A stretch of DNA of 64,000 bases, taken from positions 202,139-266,138 of the forward strand of contig NZ_VMNI01000003.1 in assembly GCF_007625205.1 (NCBI RefSeq). The letters run 5' to 3'. Both the position numbers and the translations under genes were made by a program. Every line of letters starts with the position of its first letter. Positions within the stretch are counted from its first letter, which is position 1. Below are positions 15,490 through 24,141 of this stretch, piece by piece. Source of the stretch: Denitromonas ohlonensis (GTDB lineage: Bacteria > Pseudomonadota > Gammaproteobacteria > Burkholderiales > Rhodocyclaceae). The notes below the pieces were generated by a model. That model did not search any database and was not told the origin of the DNA. It worked only from the letters and a program-made list of their open reading frames with translations.

Positions 15490-17787
15490 TTACTCAACCT
15501 TCTTGGCGCCATTTTGCTCAAGGTAGGTCTTGGCACGCAGACCGAGGTCGGCGGCTTTCACCTGGTACTGCCACACCTGCTCGGCCCAGAGGTTAGCCTG
15601 GTCCCAGTCAGCGCCGCGAGCGGCATCTTCGTGCTTGGCCTTGGCTTCCTTGGTGCGGTTGAGCTGATCGACAGCGTCTTCCATCATGGCAACCACGTCC
15701 GGGAAGTCGGTGTAGTTAACACTGGTGATGTAGCCCACAACCTGGTCGATGACGACCTGGGTGTCTGCCACTTTCTTCAGCGTCTTCTTGTAGTCCTCTT
15801 CCGTATAGCCAGCACCCGCCAGCGAGGCGTCCTTCTCCGGCTTCCAGCCCTTCGGCTTGACCAGGAGATAGCCCTGCATTTCGAGGTGCAGCGCCGAGCA
15901 GAACTCGGTGCAGTAGTACGGATACACACCTTCCTTGTCGGCGGTGAACTTGACGGTGACCGTCTTGCCCGGCTCAACCGACGCATGCACGTTGAAGGTC
16001 GAGACGGTGAAGCCGTGGGTCTCGTCCTGCGCACGCTCGAGGTTGGTCAGGTGAACCGTGACTTCGTCACCCTTCTCGACTTCGATGGTTTCCGGCGTGA
16101 TGTGCGAGCGGATCAGCGTACCGAACACTTCGACCTTGTTGCCATTGCGGACGGTCTTTTCCTGACCGGCACGGACGGCACCCGGGTGCGGCTTGTCGGT
16201 GCGGCTATCGGTGCCGACCTTGTAGCGCACAGCAGGCTTCAGCTTGTCGGCCTTGATGGCGACCACATAGTGCGGCTCACCCAGCGGCAGCGGCATGTCG
16301 TACAGCAACTGCATCTTGTCGTTGCTGATGTCGATGAGCTGGTGGTTCTGCGGATGCAGCGGGCCCACCGGGTTGAAGCGGTCGATCGACAGCTTGTTGA
16401 GGGCCACCAGATACTTGCCCTGCGGCGCCATCGTGTCGCCTTCCATGGTCATCAGGTGACCGATGTTGTAGTGCACGCTGATCTTGTCGAGCACCTTGCC
16501 TTCGCAGTAGTTCCACTTGGCAACTTGCGAGTCCACATACAGCGAGGTGTAGGCTACGCAGTTCTTGGCGTCGTACTGGGTGTGCAGGGGGCCAAGGCCG
16601 AGTTCGACCTGGGTGTGCAGCGCATCCTTCATGGCGATCACGGGGATGCCGTACGGATCTTTCGATTCGAACTTGCCGGCCTTGATGGCGGCCATGATGT
16701 TCTCGAAGCTGTACACCGACACGTGCGTGTCGAGCTTGCCGGAGACGGTGATGAACTTGCCGTCAGGCGTCACGTCGACACCGTGCGGGGACTTGGGCTC
16801 GGGCACCAGGAAGAGCACGCCTTCCTTGACTGCCACTTCGATCGGCAGCACGTCGTGGCCGTTGATCTTGGTGGCTTTGCCGGCCTTGACCAGCTCGGCC
16901 GCCTTCTTCCAGTTGACCACGTGCATGTAGTCGGTGTCCTTGGCGGAACAACCGGCTTCATACGGCGGACGACCCTTCTCGATACCACCGACATAACGCT
17001 CGGAGCAGAAAGAGTTGGTGAAGGACCAGCCCTCGGACGGGCCTTTACCCGCGTCGGACAAATCCTGCGAATACGGCGGCAGCTCGAGCGAGAAGGACTC
17101 GTTCGGGACCAGACGGCCTTCGTGACGATCGAACTTCCAGTAGGTCACGCCACCACGATACTTGCTGTTGAACGAGGTCAGCGGCTCGAACTTCTGGTTG
17201 GCCAGCGGCGAGGCGTACTGCGCGGCTTCAATCACGTACTCGGTGTTCGGGGTAACGAAGGCGCCACCGTGCTCGGACTTGAAGATCGGGTTGACCACGA
17301 TCTGCTTGGTTTCGAAGTCACGCAGGTCGATCACGGCGAGGCGCGGGTTGGCCTTGTCGTTGATGAACAGGAACTGACCGTCGTACTGACCTTGCGTCTC
17401 GGAAATGGCCGGGTGGTGCGTATCGCCCCAGTTGATTTCCTTGCCGTCGATGTTGCCCTGACGCAGCACGGCCTTCGAGTTCTCGTCGAAGCCATAGCCC
17501 TGCCACGGTTCCGGCGTAAACACGGCGATGTACTTGAGGATGCGCATGGACGGAATGCCATACACAATGATCTGGCCAGACTGACCGCCCGAGCTGAACG
17601 CGAGGAATTCGTCGCGCTTGCCGGTCGGCACATAGGTTTTGGCCGCAGCCATAAGGTCTTGCTGGGACAGCCCACGGCGCTTCATGACGTCCTGCAGCGA
17701 CTCGGCGGCAAATGCCGACGAGGTTGCTGCCAGACCGAAGCCAGCCGCAAGCGCCAGTCCAACCGCCTGCTTGATACGGGTTTTCAT
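15490..17787 (-). CDS. nosZ: NosZ, nitrous oxide reductase, clade II (Sec-exported)
   Basis: 765 aa periplasmic enzyme reducing N2O to N2. The leader MKTRIKQAVGLALAAG lacks a twin-arginine motif, so export is by Sec, the mark of clade II. The CuZ beta-propeller histidines show in DTHHP, EHGGAF, PHGVDVT, GLGPLHTQ, IGHLMTMEG and GEPHYV. The CuA domain has THGFTV and C626, C630, H634 and M637 (YYCTEFCSALHLEM). A helical tail of about 120 residues follows the CuA domain without any CXXCH heme motif. The start ATG at 17787 has GGGAGAG upstream; the in-frame ATG at 17874 gives no signal peptide. nosR is absent. A perfect FNR-type box is upstream. Confidence 0.97.
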   Translation of the reverse strand: MKTRIKQAVGLALAAGFGLAATSSAFAAESLQDVMKRRGLSQQDLMAAAKTYVPTGKRDEFLAFSSGGQSGQIIVYGIPSMRILKYIAVFTPEPWQGYGFDENSKAVLRQGNIDGKEINWGDTHHPAISETQGQYDGQFLFINDKANPRLAVIDLRDFETKQIVVNPIFKSEHGGAFVTPNTEYVIEAAQYASPLANQKFEPLTSFNSKYRGGVTYWKFDRHEGRLVPNESFSLELPPYSQDLSDAGKGPSEGWSFTNSFCSERYVGGIEKGRPPYEAGCSAKDTDYMHVVNWKKAAELVKAGKATKINGHDVLPIEVAVKEGVLFLVPEPKSPHGVDVTPDGKFITVSGKLDTHVSVYSFENIMAAIKAGKFESKDPYGIPVIAMKDALHTQVELGLGPLHTQYDAKNCVAYTSLYVDSQVAKWNYCEGKVLDKISVHYNIGHLMTMEGDTMAPQGKYLVALNKLSIDRFNPVGPLHPQNHQLIDISNDKMQLLYDMPLPLGEPHYVVAIKADKLKPAVRYKVGTDSRTDKPHPGAVRAGQEKTVRNGNKVEVFGTLIRSHITPETIEVEKGDEVTVHLTNLERAQDETHGFTVSTFNVHASVEPGKTVTVKFTADKEGVYPYYCTEFCSALHLEMQGYLLVKPKGWKPEKDASLAGAGYTEEDYKKTLKKVADTQVVIDQVVGYITSVNYTDFPDVVAMMEDAVDQLNRTKEAKAKHEDAARGADWDQANLWAEQVWQYQVKAADLGLRAKTYLEQNGAKKVE

Positions 17788-17902
17788 ATTGTTCTCTCCC
17801 TGAACAGAAAGCTCGGATAAGGGCACAAACACGCCAATCGTCGCAAAAAAGTACACTGCGATAATTTGCCGCACATGGTGCGCGCATCAGGTTTCCCTAA
17901 CG

Positions 17903-17916
17903 TTGATGTTGATCAA
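17903..17916. promoter_or_regulatory. FNR/DNR-type box between nosZ and the copper gene pair
   Basis: TTGATGTTGATCAA is a perfect TTGAT-N4-ATCAA palindrome. For nosZ, a centre at -41.5 puts the start near 17868, with only a weak -10 (CACCAT at 17875-17880). For the divergent gene at 18006, TATGCT at 17940-17945 fits a -10 about 42 bases from the box centre. It may therefore serve both directions. It would bind an FNR/DNR-family regulator under low oxygen or NO. Confidence 0.82.
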
Positions 17917-18005
17917 GTTATGCGACGAAGTGCCGCACTTATGCTTGAAACCCCCGCCAAATAAGGCGCGGCACGGATCAGGACACCTCCGCTGCCCCCC
18001 TTTTC

Positions 18006-18512
18006 ATGACCGAATCCTTGCGCTCCCTGACACCCAAACTGACCGCCCTCGGCGGTGTACTGGCCGCACTGGCAGCCGCCCTCTATGGCTGGCAAGTGTG
18101 GACGGCACCGCCCACCGAGGTGTTATTGCCGCGCTCAAGCTGCGACCTCAATGCCGGCGCATGCGCACAAACGCTGCCCACCGGTGCGACGGTGCGCTTC
18201 GCCATCGGGCCGCAGCCGATCCCGGTCATGGAAGATCTCGATCTGAAGGCCGACTTCACCGGCAAGACGCCTGACCGCGTGGCCGTCGATCTGAACGGCA
18301 CCACCATGAAAATGGCGGCCAATCAGCCGCAGCTGCAGCCCGTTGGCAACAACCGCTTTGAAGGCAAGACCGCGCTGTCGGTGTGCATTACCGGTGCCAT
18401 GCAATGGCAGGCCGTACTGCAGGTCGACTACGGACGCACCCGTTATCTGCTGCCCTTTGTCTTCGACTCGGCGCACAGCGACGACACCGAGCTCGCCAAG
18501 CCGCTAAAATAG
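18006..18512 (+). CDS. membrane-anchored periplasmic protein, nos-linked, unknown
   Basis: 168 aa. One N-terminal helix (about 13-31) anchors a periplasmic domain of about 135 residues. The domain starts with a cysteine pair (SSCDLNAGAC, C46 and C53) and contains strand-like blocks (VRFAIGPQPIPVMEDLDL, MKMAAN, LSVCITGAMQWQA). I do not recognise the family. It sits 46 bases before a PCu(A)C copper chaperone and diverges from nosZ across the FNR-type box, so a part in copper delivery or redox is likely. The cysteines and methionines suit metal binding, but that is inference. Confidence 0.65.
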   Translation: MTESLRSLTPKLTALGGVLAALAAALYGWQVWTAPPTEVLLPRSSCDLNAGACAQTLPTGATVRFAIGPQPIPVMEDLDLKADFTGKTPDRVAVDLNGTTMKMAANQPQLQPVGNNRFEGKTALSVCITGAMQWQAVLQVDYGRTRYLLPFVFDSAHSDDTELAKPLK

Positions 18513-18558
18513 CCGCGTTTGCGCGACCCGCGCGCCCGCTCCCAACGAGACCTGCCCC

Positions 18559-19032
18559 ATGCGTTGCACCCCACTCCACCTCGCCACCGCACTGCTGGCC
18601 CTTGGCCTGCCCGCCCTTGCCCCGGCTGCCGGCATGGCCGATAGCGTGGCGATCGAAGACGCGCATGTCCGCCAGATGCCGCCGGCCGCGCCCAACACCG
18701 CCGCGTTTCTGACCGTCATCAACACCGCCGCCACACCGATCCGCCTGACCGGTGCGCGCAGCGAGGTGGCCAACACCGTGGAACTGCACGATCACATCCA
18801 GGATGGCGACATCCTGCGCATGCGCCGTATCGACGGCGTCGACATCCCCGCCGGCAGCCGTGCCGCGCTAGCGCCGGGCGGCAAACATGTGATGCTGATC
18901 GGCCTGAAGCAAGCCCTCAAGGCCGGCACCCAGGTGCAGCTCACCCTGCAATTCGCCGATGGCAGCGAGTATCCCCTCAGCGCCCCGGTCACCCCGATCC
19001 GCCCCGCCGCCATGCCCGGCATGAAGCACTGA
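18559..19032 (+). CDS. PCu(A)C-type periplasmic copper chaperone
   Basis: 157 aa with a signal peptide (about 1-23). The Cu(I) site of the PCu(A)C family is intact: ELHDH, then ILRM, and after about 20 residues GGKHVMLIGL. The C-terminus MPGMKH may bind a second copper. PCu(A)C proteins load CuA centres, classically of cytochrome oxidase. Next to nosZ, whose second centre is CuA, delivery to NosZ is an attractive reading. It is probably co-transcribed with the upstream gene. Confidence 0.9.
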   Translation: MRCTPLHLATALLALGLPALAPAAGMADSVAIEDAHVRQMPPAAPNTAAFLTVINTAATPIRLTGARSEVANTVELHDHIQDGDILRMRRIDGVDIPAGSRAALAPGGKHVMLIGLKQALKAGTQVQLTLQFADGSEYPLSAPVTPIRPAAMPGMKH

Positions 19033-19041
19033 AGACACGAC

Positions 19042-20946
19042 TCAAGCCCGCAGCAAATCAGCGTCCTCCACCACCCGCAGCGGCAGCAGATCGCTGTCGG
19101 TGGTGATCACCAGCGACGGATCGACCCGCACACAGGCCCCGCCATAGACGCCGCCGACAGAGAAGGTGCACACCTGCACGTTCAAGCCCCCCAGATGCGG
19201 CAGGCCGAAGAAGGCCTGATAGACCTGCGCCTGCTGATCGAAGCGCCCCTCGGTTTCAGTCACCAAGCCGTCATGGGCGTCGAAAATGCTGATATTGCTG
19301 CCGCAACGCCCAGCGATCGGTTTGACCACATAGCCCGCCTCGACCGGAAAATCGGCATCCAGCGCAAAGCGCGCGTCGAGCAAATACGGGTGCTTCGGAA
19401 ACATTGACCACAAAATGGGCAGGATCGCCTTGTTGCTGGGGATCAAGGTCCACAGCGGCTCGAACACCACCACGTCACGGCGCAGCAACACATCCACCAG
19501 GCGCGGCGGTTGCGGCGAGCCCTCGCCGGAATTGATCTCGGCCAGCCGTCGCGCGTCGTCTTCGTCGCACTCGGCCCGCAACTGATCCAGCGCGGTCTCC
19601 CACGCCCAGGTTTTCCACACCCAGCGGATCGGCTGGCCGTCGGCATCCACCACCTGCCCCTGCGCGTTCCAGCCCAGGCCGGCAACGCCCTTGATCATCT
19701 TGCATGGAATACCCGCGGCCTCGATGGCCGACTTCATGTAGCGGGCGTGATAGGTTTCCTCCATGTCGCGGTCGTGCATGATGTGCAGCACATCATCCAC
19801 CCCGCTCTCCTGCCAGGCCTCGATCAAGCCGTCGAACAGCCCGTCGCCCGGGCACACGCCGTCATCGCAGCCGAAGTGTTCGGCCCAGCGCCCCTGCACC
19901 TTGCCCGTTTCCATGTGACAGGATGCCGAATCGGCGTTGTATTCGTAGACTTTGACGCCCCGATCCGACACCGAAAAGTCGAAGCGCCCGGTGATCATCT
20001 GGCTGCGCCGACGATCCCATGACACCTTCAGGCGTGGCCACAGCACCGACGGAATATTGAAGTGCGCCAGCAGGCGGTCGTCATGCAGCACCGCCTGGGT
20101 CGCGTGCATGAACATGGCGTGCAGCTCGTTCGTCGCCCGGCGCAGTTCGCGCAGCGCGGTGTCGGACACGCGGAAGTAGCGGTACTGATCCGCCTCACGA
20201 TCCGTCAGCCGATGCCCCCCCATCTTGGCGATGAACGCCGCCTCATCAGGCTGGCGCGCATCCAGCCACGGCGCGCGATGCTGCCCTTGGTTCTCGACCT
20301 GCCCGATCTGCAGATTGAACAAACGCCTATCGACCGCTTCATGCGCCACGGCGTGGGTCGCGTCATCGGTCTGCAGCATCCAGCCCAGAATCTTCGCGCC
20401 GGGCATCTGCGCGGTGATCCAGTACCCCCCGCCGTCGTCGATCCGCGCCGGCAGCGCGCGCGAATACGATTGACCGTCGGGCCAGCAGTGATGACCCACG
20501 TTCTGTTCGATCACGCACACCCGATCGGCGTGCACTTCAACAATCACCGCCACATGCCCGGTCACTTCGAACTCGCCGCCCTCGTCCCAGATCAGCAAAC
20601 AACCGGGTTCGGGATGCCGCCGGGCACCGTTGTGGAAGGCGTGCAGCGGCAGGCGACGATCGTCCTTCACCACCCGCACCGAGCGCAGCCGGAAGATGTC
20701 GTAGGCCATGGGCACGTCGTCGAACACATAGCCCTTGTTGAGATACAGCCAACGCCGGGCCAACTCGACGCACTGCCACTTGTAGCCCATGTACTCGCCA
20801 TCGAGATAGCTGCGATAGCTGTGGCGGTCGGGGTACTCGGCGCGATCGGCCGACGGATAATGCGAGGAATAGACCGCCACCTCGCCCGCGGCGACCCCCA
20901 GAATCGTGCCGAACCGCGCCGGCTCAGGCGCTTGCACATCGCTCAT
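19042..20946 (-). CDS. gss: bifunctional glutathionylspermidine synthetase/amidase
   Basis: 634 aa, close to the E. coli enzyme (about 619 aa). The N-terminal CHAP amidase domain has its nucleophile at C59 (KWQCVELARRW), the same number as in E. coli, with the catalytic histidine in EVTGHVAVIV. The C-terminal ATP-grasp synthetase domain shows VKVYEYNADSASCH, the ATP-binding lysine region VKPIAGRCGSN and YQAFFGLP. It joins glutathione to spermidine and reverses the reaction, a redox and polyamine buffer. It is transcribed alone, convergent with the copper chaperone and divergent from the GGDEF-EAL gene. Confidence 0.93.
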   Translation of the reverse strand: MSDVQAPEPARFGTILGVAAGEVAVYSSHYPSADRAEYPDRHSYRSYLDGEYMGYKWQCVELARRWLYLNKGYVFDDVPMAYDIFRLRSVRVVKDDRRLPLHAFHNGARRHPEPGCLLIWDEGGEFEVTGHVAVIVEVHADRVCVIEQNVGHHCWPDGQSYSRALPARIDDGGGYWITAQMPGAKILGWMLQTDDATHAVAHEAVDRRLFNLQIGQVENQGQHRAPWLDARQPDEAAFIAKMGGHRLTDREADQYRYFRVSDTALRELRRATNELHAMFMHATQAVLHDDRLLAHFNIPSVLWPRLKVSWDRRRSQMITGRFDFSVSDRGVKVYEYNADSASCHMETGKVQGRWAEHFGCDDGVCPGDGLFDGLIEAWQESGVDDVLHIMHDRDMEETYHARYMKSAIEAAGIPCKMIKGVAGLGWNAQGQVVDADGQPIRWVWKTWAWETALDQLRAECDEDDARRLAEINSGEGSPQPPRLVDVLLRRDVVVFEPLWTLIPSNKAILPILWSMFPKHPYLLDARFALDADFPVEAGYVVKPIAGRCGSNISIFDAHDGLVTETEGRFDQQAQVYQAFFGLPHLGGLNVQVCTFSVGGVYGGACVRVDPSLVITTDSDLLPLRVVEDADLLRA

Positions 20947-21138
20947 TCAAACCGCTCCCTCATCCCACTGCCCGGCGCAATCGACTTGCCACTATCGCTT
21001 TCGACGACACAAAACACCACCGGTTCAGCGCCCTGACCCGCCCCGCGTCTATCACGCATCGCGGGTAAGCAGCTACCATAGCCCGTATCACGGCCCTGTC
21101 CACGGGCCATGCTGACGGCACATCACCCGAGGGTCTGG

Positions 21139-23949
21139 ATGCGTCAATACTGCCTGCTGCTGGCCTGCCTGCTCTTGCTGCCCCATGGCGCGGCGCGGGC
21201 CGGCTTGGCCACGGCAAGCGACGCTGGCGTGCGCCCCCGGGTACTAAGCATTTTTTTCGGCAACCGTGATGCCCCCTACGAAATCCTGCTTGAAGCGGGG
21301 CTGCGCGCAGGGTTTTCCGAGACGAACGAGCAGCCCGGCATCGTGCTTGAAAACGTCTATCTGGACATGGTCGACAGCTATGATCCGGCCCGCGCCAGAC
21401 TCATCAATCAGGCCCTCAAGCTCAAGCACGCCGCGCGGCCGCCCTTTGATGCGGTGATCCTGAGCGGTTTGCCCAGCAAACAGTTCATGCGCGAGCATGG
21501 TCGCTGGTTGAGCGACGGCCCGGTCATCCAGATCGAAAGCGACTTCATCGATATCCCCGCCACCCTCGACGCAGGCCAATTCTCGCTGCGCCAAACCCTG
21601 GCCATCGCCGAAACCGCCGTCGATGCACTCGCCATGCGGCCAAACACCCGCACGCTCTGGGTAATCGCCGGGACGGGGCGAAGCGATATCGCGGCGCTCG
21701 ACGCGGCACGCGCCCAGCTTGCGCCATTGGCCGGCCGTGTCGCCGTGCGCTTCATCACGGTACAGGACGCCGATGCCCTGCTCGCCGAGGTGGCGACCGC
21801 CCCCCGCGACACGGCCCTGATCTACCTGCGCGCCTCCCGCGACGGCACGGCGCAGCGGCTCATTCCCGCCACCTTCGGCCGGCAGCTTGCGCGCGCGGCC
21901 AGCGTGCCGATGTTCTGTATTTATGAGCCGATTCTGCTGCAAAGCGATTGCGTGGGCGGGCGCGTCTCGGCCGGCCCGCAGACCGGCAAAACGGCGGCCA
22001 GCCTGATCCGGCAACAGTTGAGCGGCCGCGACGCCGGACCTGCGGTGCAGTTGCTGCCCGCCCCGGCACGCTACCGGTGGCCGCAACTTCAGCGCTGGCA
22101 GATCCGCCGCGCCACGATCCCGGCCGGCGCCGATCTGATCGACTTCACGCCGACCATCTACGAGCGATACAAAAAACAGGTCTGGAGCGGCGTACTGGTC
22201 CTCTGCCTGCTGGCCGCCGCGCTGGTCGGGCTGATGTGGGCGCTGGGTCAGTACCGCAAGCAGCGCGACACGCTCGCGGAGTTCGAGCAACGCTGGCATC
22301 TGGCGCTGGACAACGCCGGCCAAGGGGTCTGGGATCTCGACCTACGCAGTGGCGAGGCCTTCTATGCGCCGGGCTGGCGGGCCATCCTCGGCCTTGAGGC
22401 CAGCGCAAACGCCCCCCAGATCCGCGAAGCGCACATTCACCCGGCCGACCAGCAACGGGTCTCCTCGCTGTTGCAGCAGCACCTGTCGGGCCATACGCCG
22501 CACTTCGAGAGCGAACATCGCATGGTGCGTGCCGACGACACCACCGTCTGGGTGCGCGAACGCGGCCAGGTGGTGCGTCGTGACAAGCAGGGCGCGCCCC
22601 TGCGCTTCATCGCCTGCATGCAGGACATCACCGAGCAGCGCGTCGCCCAGGAACACATCCGCCACATGGCGACCCACGACACCCTCACCGGCCTGCCCAA
22701 CCGCACCCTGCTGACCGACCGGCTCGATCGCGCCATGAGTCGGGCCCGCCGCATGGGCAACCGGGTGGCGGTCGTGTTTATGGATCTGGACCATTTCAAG
22801 ACGGTCAATGACACCCTCGGCCACCCGATTGGCGATCTGCTGCTGATCGCCGTTGCGGGCCGGATGATGCCGCACCTGCGTGAAACCGACACCATCAGCC
22901 GTCAGGGCGGCGACGAATTCGTGATTTTGCTGCCCGAACTGGCCAGCGCGGCCGACGCGGCGCATGTGTGCGAGAAGCTGCAACGCGAAATGGACGAACC
23001 GGTCACCCTCGACGGGCGCTCGCTGCGCATCTCGGTGTCGATGGGGGTGGCCTTGTTCCCCGACGATGGCAACAGTGTCGAAACCCTGCTGCAAAAAGCC
23101 GACGTGGCGCTCTATCAGGTCAAGAACGCCGGCCGCGGCGACTACCGCTTCTTCTCCGCCGACATGAACCACGAACTGGAAGACCAGTTCGATCTGGAGT
23201 CGCGGATGAGCACCGCCTTGCGCAACGGATACATTCAATGGTGGTATCAGCCGCAGATCGACCTGGCCACCGGCGCGCTGGTCGGCGCCGAAGCGCTGGC
23301 GCGGTGGATCGAGCCCGACGGCACGCGCATCGCCCCTGACGCCTTCATTCCGGTCGCCGAAAAATTTGGCCACATTCAAACATTGGGCGCGCTGGCGCTG
23401 CGCTCGGCCTGCCGCGAGGCGCTCAAATGGGCGCAGGCCTGCGGGCGGCCCATTCCCGTGGCGGTCAATCTATCGGCCGTGCAGTTTCGTCGCTCCGGAC
23501 TGACCGAGATGGTGCGCACCATCCTGACCGAGACGGGACTGCCCGCCGAGCACCTGATTCTGGAAATCACCGAATCGGTGCTGATGGAAGACAACATCAC
23601 CACCCGCGAGAGCCTGGCCGGCATTGCCAGCCTCGGCATCGGGCTGTCGATCGACGACTTTGGCACGGGCTACTCCAGCCTGGCCTATCTGAAGCGCTTC
23701 CCGGTCAACCATCTGAAGATCGACCGGGCCTTCGTCGCGGATCTGAACTGCGACCCGGACAGCGACACCATCGTCCGCACCATTGTGCAGCTCGGCCACA
23801 ACCTGAATCTGCAAGTCGTGGCCGAAGGGGTCGAGTCCGCCGCCCAGGCAGAAAAGCTCCGCCACTATGGTTGCGACATGGTCCAGGGCTATTTTTATCA
23901 CCGGGCCCTGTCGCCGGAACACTTCTTGCAAGTCCTCCAGCACGCCTGA
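21139..23949 (+). CDS. PAS-GGDEF-EAL c-di-GMP enzyme with periplasmic sensor
   Basis: 936 aa. Signal peptide, then a periplasmic domain of about 310 residues resembling ABC-type substrate-binding proteins (VLSIFFGNRDAPYEILLEAG), one helix at about 347-370, a PAS domain (about 385-500), then GGDEF and EAL. The cyclase motif GGDEF (about 590) is intact and an RETD inhibitory site lies five residues before it. EAL motifs AEALARW, ILEITES, IDDFGTGYSSL and VVAEGVES are complete. Both activities are therefore possible. The ATG at 21139 follows GAGGG; the ATG ten codons earlier gives no better signal. The ligand is unknown. Confidence 0.9.
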   Translation: MRQYCLLLACLLLLPHGAARAGLATASDAGVRPRVLSIFFGNRDAPYEILLEAGLRAGFSETNEQPGIVLENVYLDMVDSYDPARARLINQALKLKHAARPPFDAVILSGLPSKQFMREHGRWLSDGPVIQIESDFIDIPATLDAGQFSLRQTLAIAETAVDALAMRPNTRTLWVIAGTGRSDIAALDAARAQLAPLAGRVAVRFITVQDADALLAEVATAPRDTALIYLRASRDGTAQRLIPATFGRQLARAASVPMFCIYEPILLQSDCVGGRVSAGPQTGKTAASLIRQQLSGRDAGPAVQLLPAPARYRWPQLQRWQIRRATIPAGADLIDFTPTIYERYKKQVWSGVLVLCLLAAALVGLMWALGQYRKQRDTLAEFEQRWHLALDNAGQGVWDLDLRSGEAFYAPGWRAILGLEASANAPQIREAHIHPADQQRVSSLLQQHLSGHTPHFESEHRMVRADDTTVWVRERGQVVRRDKQGAPLRFIACMQDITEQRVAQEHIRHMATHDTLTGLPNRTLLTDRLDRAMSRARRMGNRVAVVFMDLDHFKTVNDTLGHPIGDLLLIAVAGRMMPHLRETDTISRQGGDEFVILLPELASAADAAHVCEKLQREMDEPVTLDGRSLRISVSMGVALFPDDGNSVETLLQKADVALYQVKNAGRGDYRFFSADMNHELEDQFDLESRMSTALRNGYIQWWYQPQIDLATGALVGAEALARWIEPDGTRIAPDAFIPVAEKFGHIQTLGALALRSACREALKWAQACGRPIPVAVNLSAVQFRRSGLTEMVRTILTETGLPAEHLILEITESVLMEDNITTRESLAGIASLGIGLSIDDFGTGYSSLAYLKRFPVNHLKIDRAFVADLNCDPDSDTIVRTIVQLGHNLNLQVVAEGVESAAQAEKLRHYGCDMVQGYFYHRALSPEHFLQVLQHA

Positions 23950-24141
23950 GATCGGCGCGCCGCCCGGCGGCAGAAACAACCCCGGAAAGTGCGGTCCGTA
24001 CTAGCTCAAGTGGCGCCCTGTGGGCGTTCTGAGCGCAGGCGTATAGTAGTGAAGTGCCCGCCGTGGAAACGACGGGCGAGGGAAACGCCCCAAACCAGTG
24101 CATGCATCAGTCTTGGTATGCACCGTCCTCACGGAGGAGCC

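Noticed and set aside
15514..17820. Open frame antisense to nosZ
   Set aside because: It mirrors nosZ codon structure, has no ribosome site and no family pattern.
17788..18005. nosR next to nosZ
   Set aside because: No NosR-like protein is present. Clade II clusters generally lack it, so this is not a deletion.
21092..21108. GGCCC/GGGCC hairpin upstream of the GGDEF-EAL gene
   Set aside because: The stem is only 5 bp and without T-tract; too common in GC-rich DNA to call.
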